Shown: in pieces, positions 6,228 through 6,381 of the stretch
Layout of the letters: each line of letters starts with the position of its first letter
Position numbering within the stretch: position 1 is the first letter of the stretch
Made by a program: the position numbers and the translations under genes
The notes under the pieces: model-generated
What the model saw: the letters and a program-made list of their open reading frames with translations, nothing else
What the model was told of the DNA's origin: nothing
The model's database searches: none
Assembly (NCBI GenBank): GCA_034437455.1
Contig: DAOTUB010000237.1
Location: 1 to 6,381 of the forward strand
From: DAOTUB01 sp034437455
GTDB lineage: Bacteria; Chloroflexota; Anaerolineae; B4-G1
Direction of reading: 5' to 3'
Length of the DNA stretch: 6,381 nt

Positions 6228-6236
6228 TGATATAAT
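6228..6236 (+). promoter_or_regulatory. Possible extended -10 promoter, plus strand
   Basis: TGA directly before a perfect TATAAT (6231-6236) makes an extended -10. No -35 match is seen at the proper distance. It points toward the possible gene start near 6347. Confidence 0.3.
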
Positions 6237-6328
6237 AAAGTAAGAACATCCAATGTAAGCGTTCAGGGGGGATCCCCCATCGAATTCTAAGCAATTTCTA
6301 GCGTTTCTCTAGCACTATTCAAATACAA

Positions 6329-6381
6329 GTGTTTTATAGTCACAATATGATTCAGGAAACACAGCCAAAGCAAATGCCCTT
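6329..6381 (+). CDS. Possible 5' end of a plus-strand gene, cut by window edge
   Basis: An open frame with an ATG at 6347 (MIQETQPKQMP and onward) runs off the window; an in-frame GTG lies at 6329. No Shine-Dalgarno precedes either start. A TATAGT hexamer (6335-6340) lies 6 nt before the ATG, which would fit a leaderless message, and an extended -10 lies about 110 nt upstream. Only 11 codons are visible after the ATG, so no family can be named and the gene may not be real. Confidence 0.2.
   Translation, partial: MFYSHNMIQETQPKQMP

Larger units (their letters stand above)
5773..6346. other. Non-coding region upstream of the cas operon
   Basis: More than 500 nt hold no supported gene. The part next to the operon (5773-5880) shows no clear structure. 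Then come the nested hairpin (5885-5932), a GC-rich stretch with GCGCG/CGCGC arms near 5942-5958, a sharply AT-rich block (5991-6050; 13 of 60 bases G/C) with promoter-like sequences on both strands, and the GTGCAAC pair. A 12-bp palindrome GGGGGATCCCCC lies at 6267-6278, and two TCTAGC copies occur near 6298-6314. No CRISPR repeat, tRNA or rRNA is recognised. Confidence 0.6.

Noticed and set aside
6021..6230. Plus-strand 69-aa frame with a GTG 2 nt after the predicted start of the TTGACA promoter (possible leaderless gene)
   Set aside because: No recognisable motif, and its composition looks random; the coincidence with the promoter is not enough to call a gene.
5939..6235. Plus-strand open frame of 98 aa
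   Set aside because: GTG start directly after the hairpin, no Shine-Dalgarno, crosses the AT-rich promoter block, and the composition is unlike a folded protein.
6281..6290. Nearby BamHI- and EcoRI-like sites (GGATCC at 6270-6275, GAATTC at 6282-6287) as cloning-vector contamination
   Set aside because: The bases around them do not match a multiple cloning site that I recognise, and short restriction sites occur by chance.
5704..6381. CRISPR array or leader in the non-coding region
   Set aside because: No 28-29-nt unit occurs twice. GGGGGATCCCCC faintly recalls a type I-E repeat stem but occurs once and lacks the flanking repeat bases.

Overview
The window holds the first genes of a type I-E (Cascade) CRISPR-Cas operon. 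All of them read leftward (minus strand) and end in a mostly non-coding control region on the right. In transcription order they are: a 67-aa stand-alone helix-turn-helix (HTH) protein (5500-5703), a 1216-aa HTH-WYL-Cas3 fusion (1745-5395), Cse1/Cas8e (228-1748), and the first 63 codons of Cse2/CasB (1-190, cut by the window edge). The remaining I-E genes (cas7, cas5, cas6, cas1, cas2) and any CRISPR array would lie beyond the left edge; no array is visible here.

The most unusual object is the cas3 gene. Its first ~325 residues form a complete WYL-type transcriptional regulator (winged HTH, WYL domain, C-terminal extension). It runs in one uninterrupted frame into a full-length Cas3 with an intact HD nuclease, an SF2 helicase and a C-terminal domain. 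Just upstream sits a tiny gene that is a copy of only the HTH: 26 of 39 aligned residues are identical, with an almost identical recognition helix. The two genes also share promoter-proximal sequence, a TTTCCAA box exactly 8 nt from a -10-like hexamer. The small gene's leader adds two inverted repeats. Together these suggest a self-regulating CRISPR locus in which the effector nuclease carries its own repressor or sensor and a mini-paralogue competes for or co-occupies the same operators. That regulatory model is inference.

The right-hand ~680 nt (5704-6381) contain no convincing complete gene. They hold the small gene's leader, a GC-rich nested hairpin (5885-5932), a very AT-rich block (5991-6050, 13 of 60 bases G/C) with face-to-face promoter-like sequences, and possibly the first codons of a plus-strand gene at the right edge.

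Organism: a bacterium of moderate-to-high GC that uses strong Shine-Dalgarno sites (AGGAGG) and sigma70-like promoters. The protein style recalls Chloroflexota (Anaerolineae and relatives), but this is a low-confidence guess made without database support.
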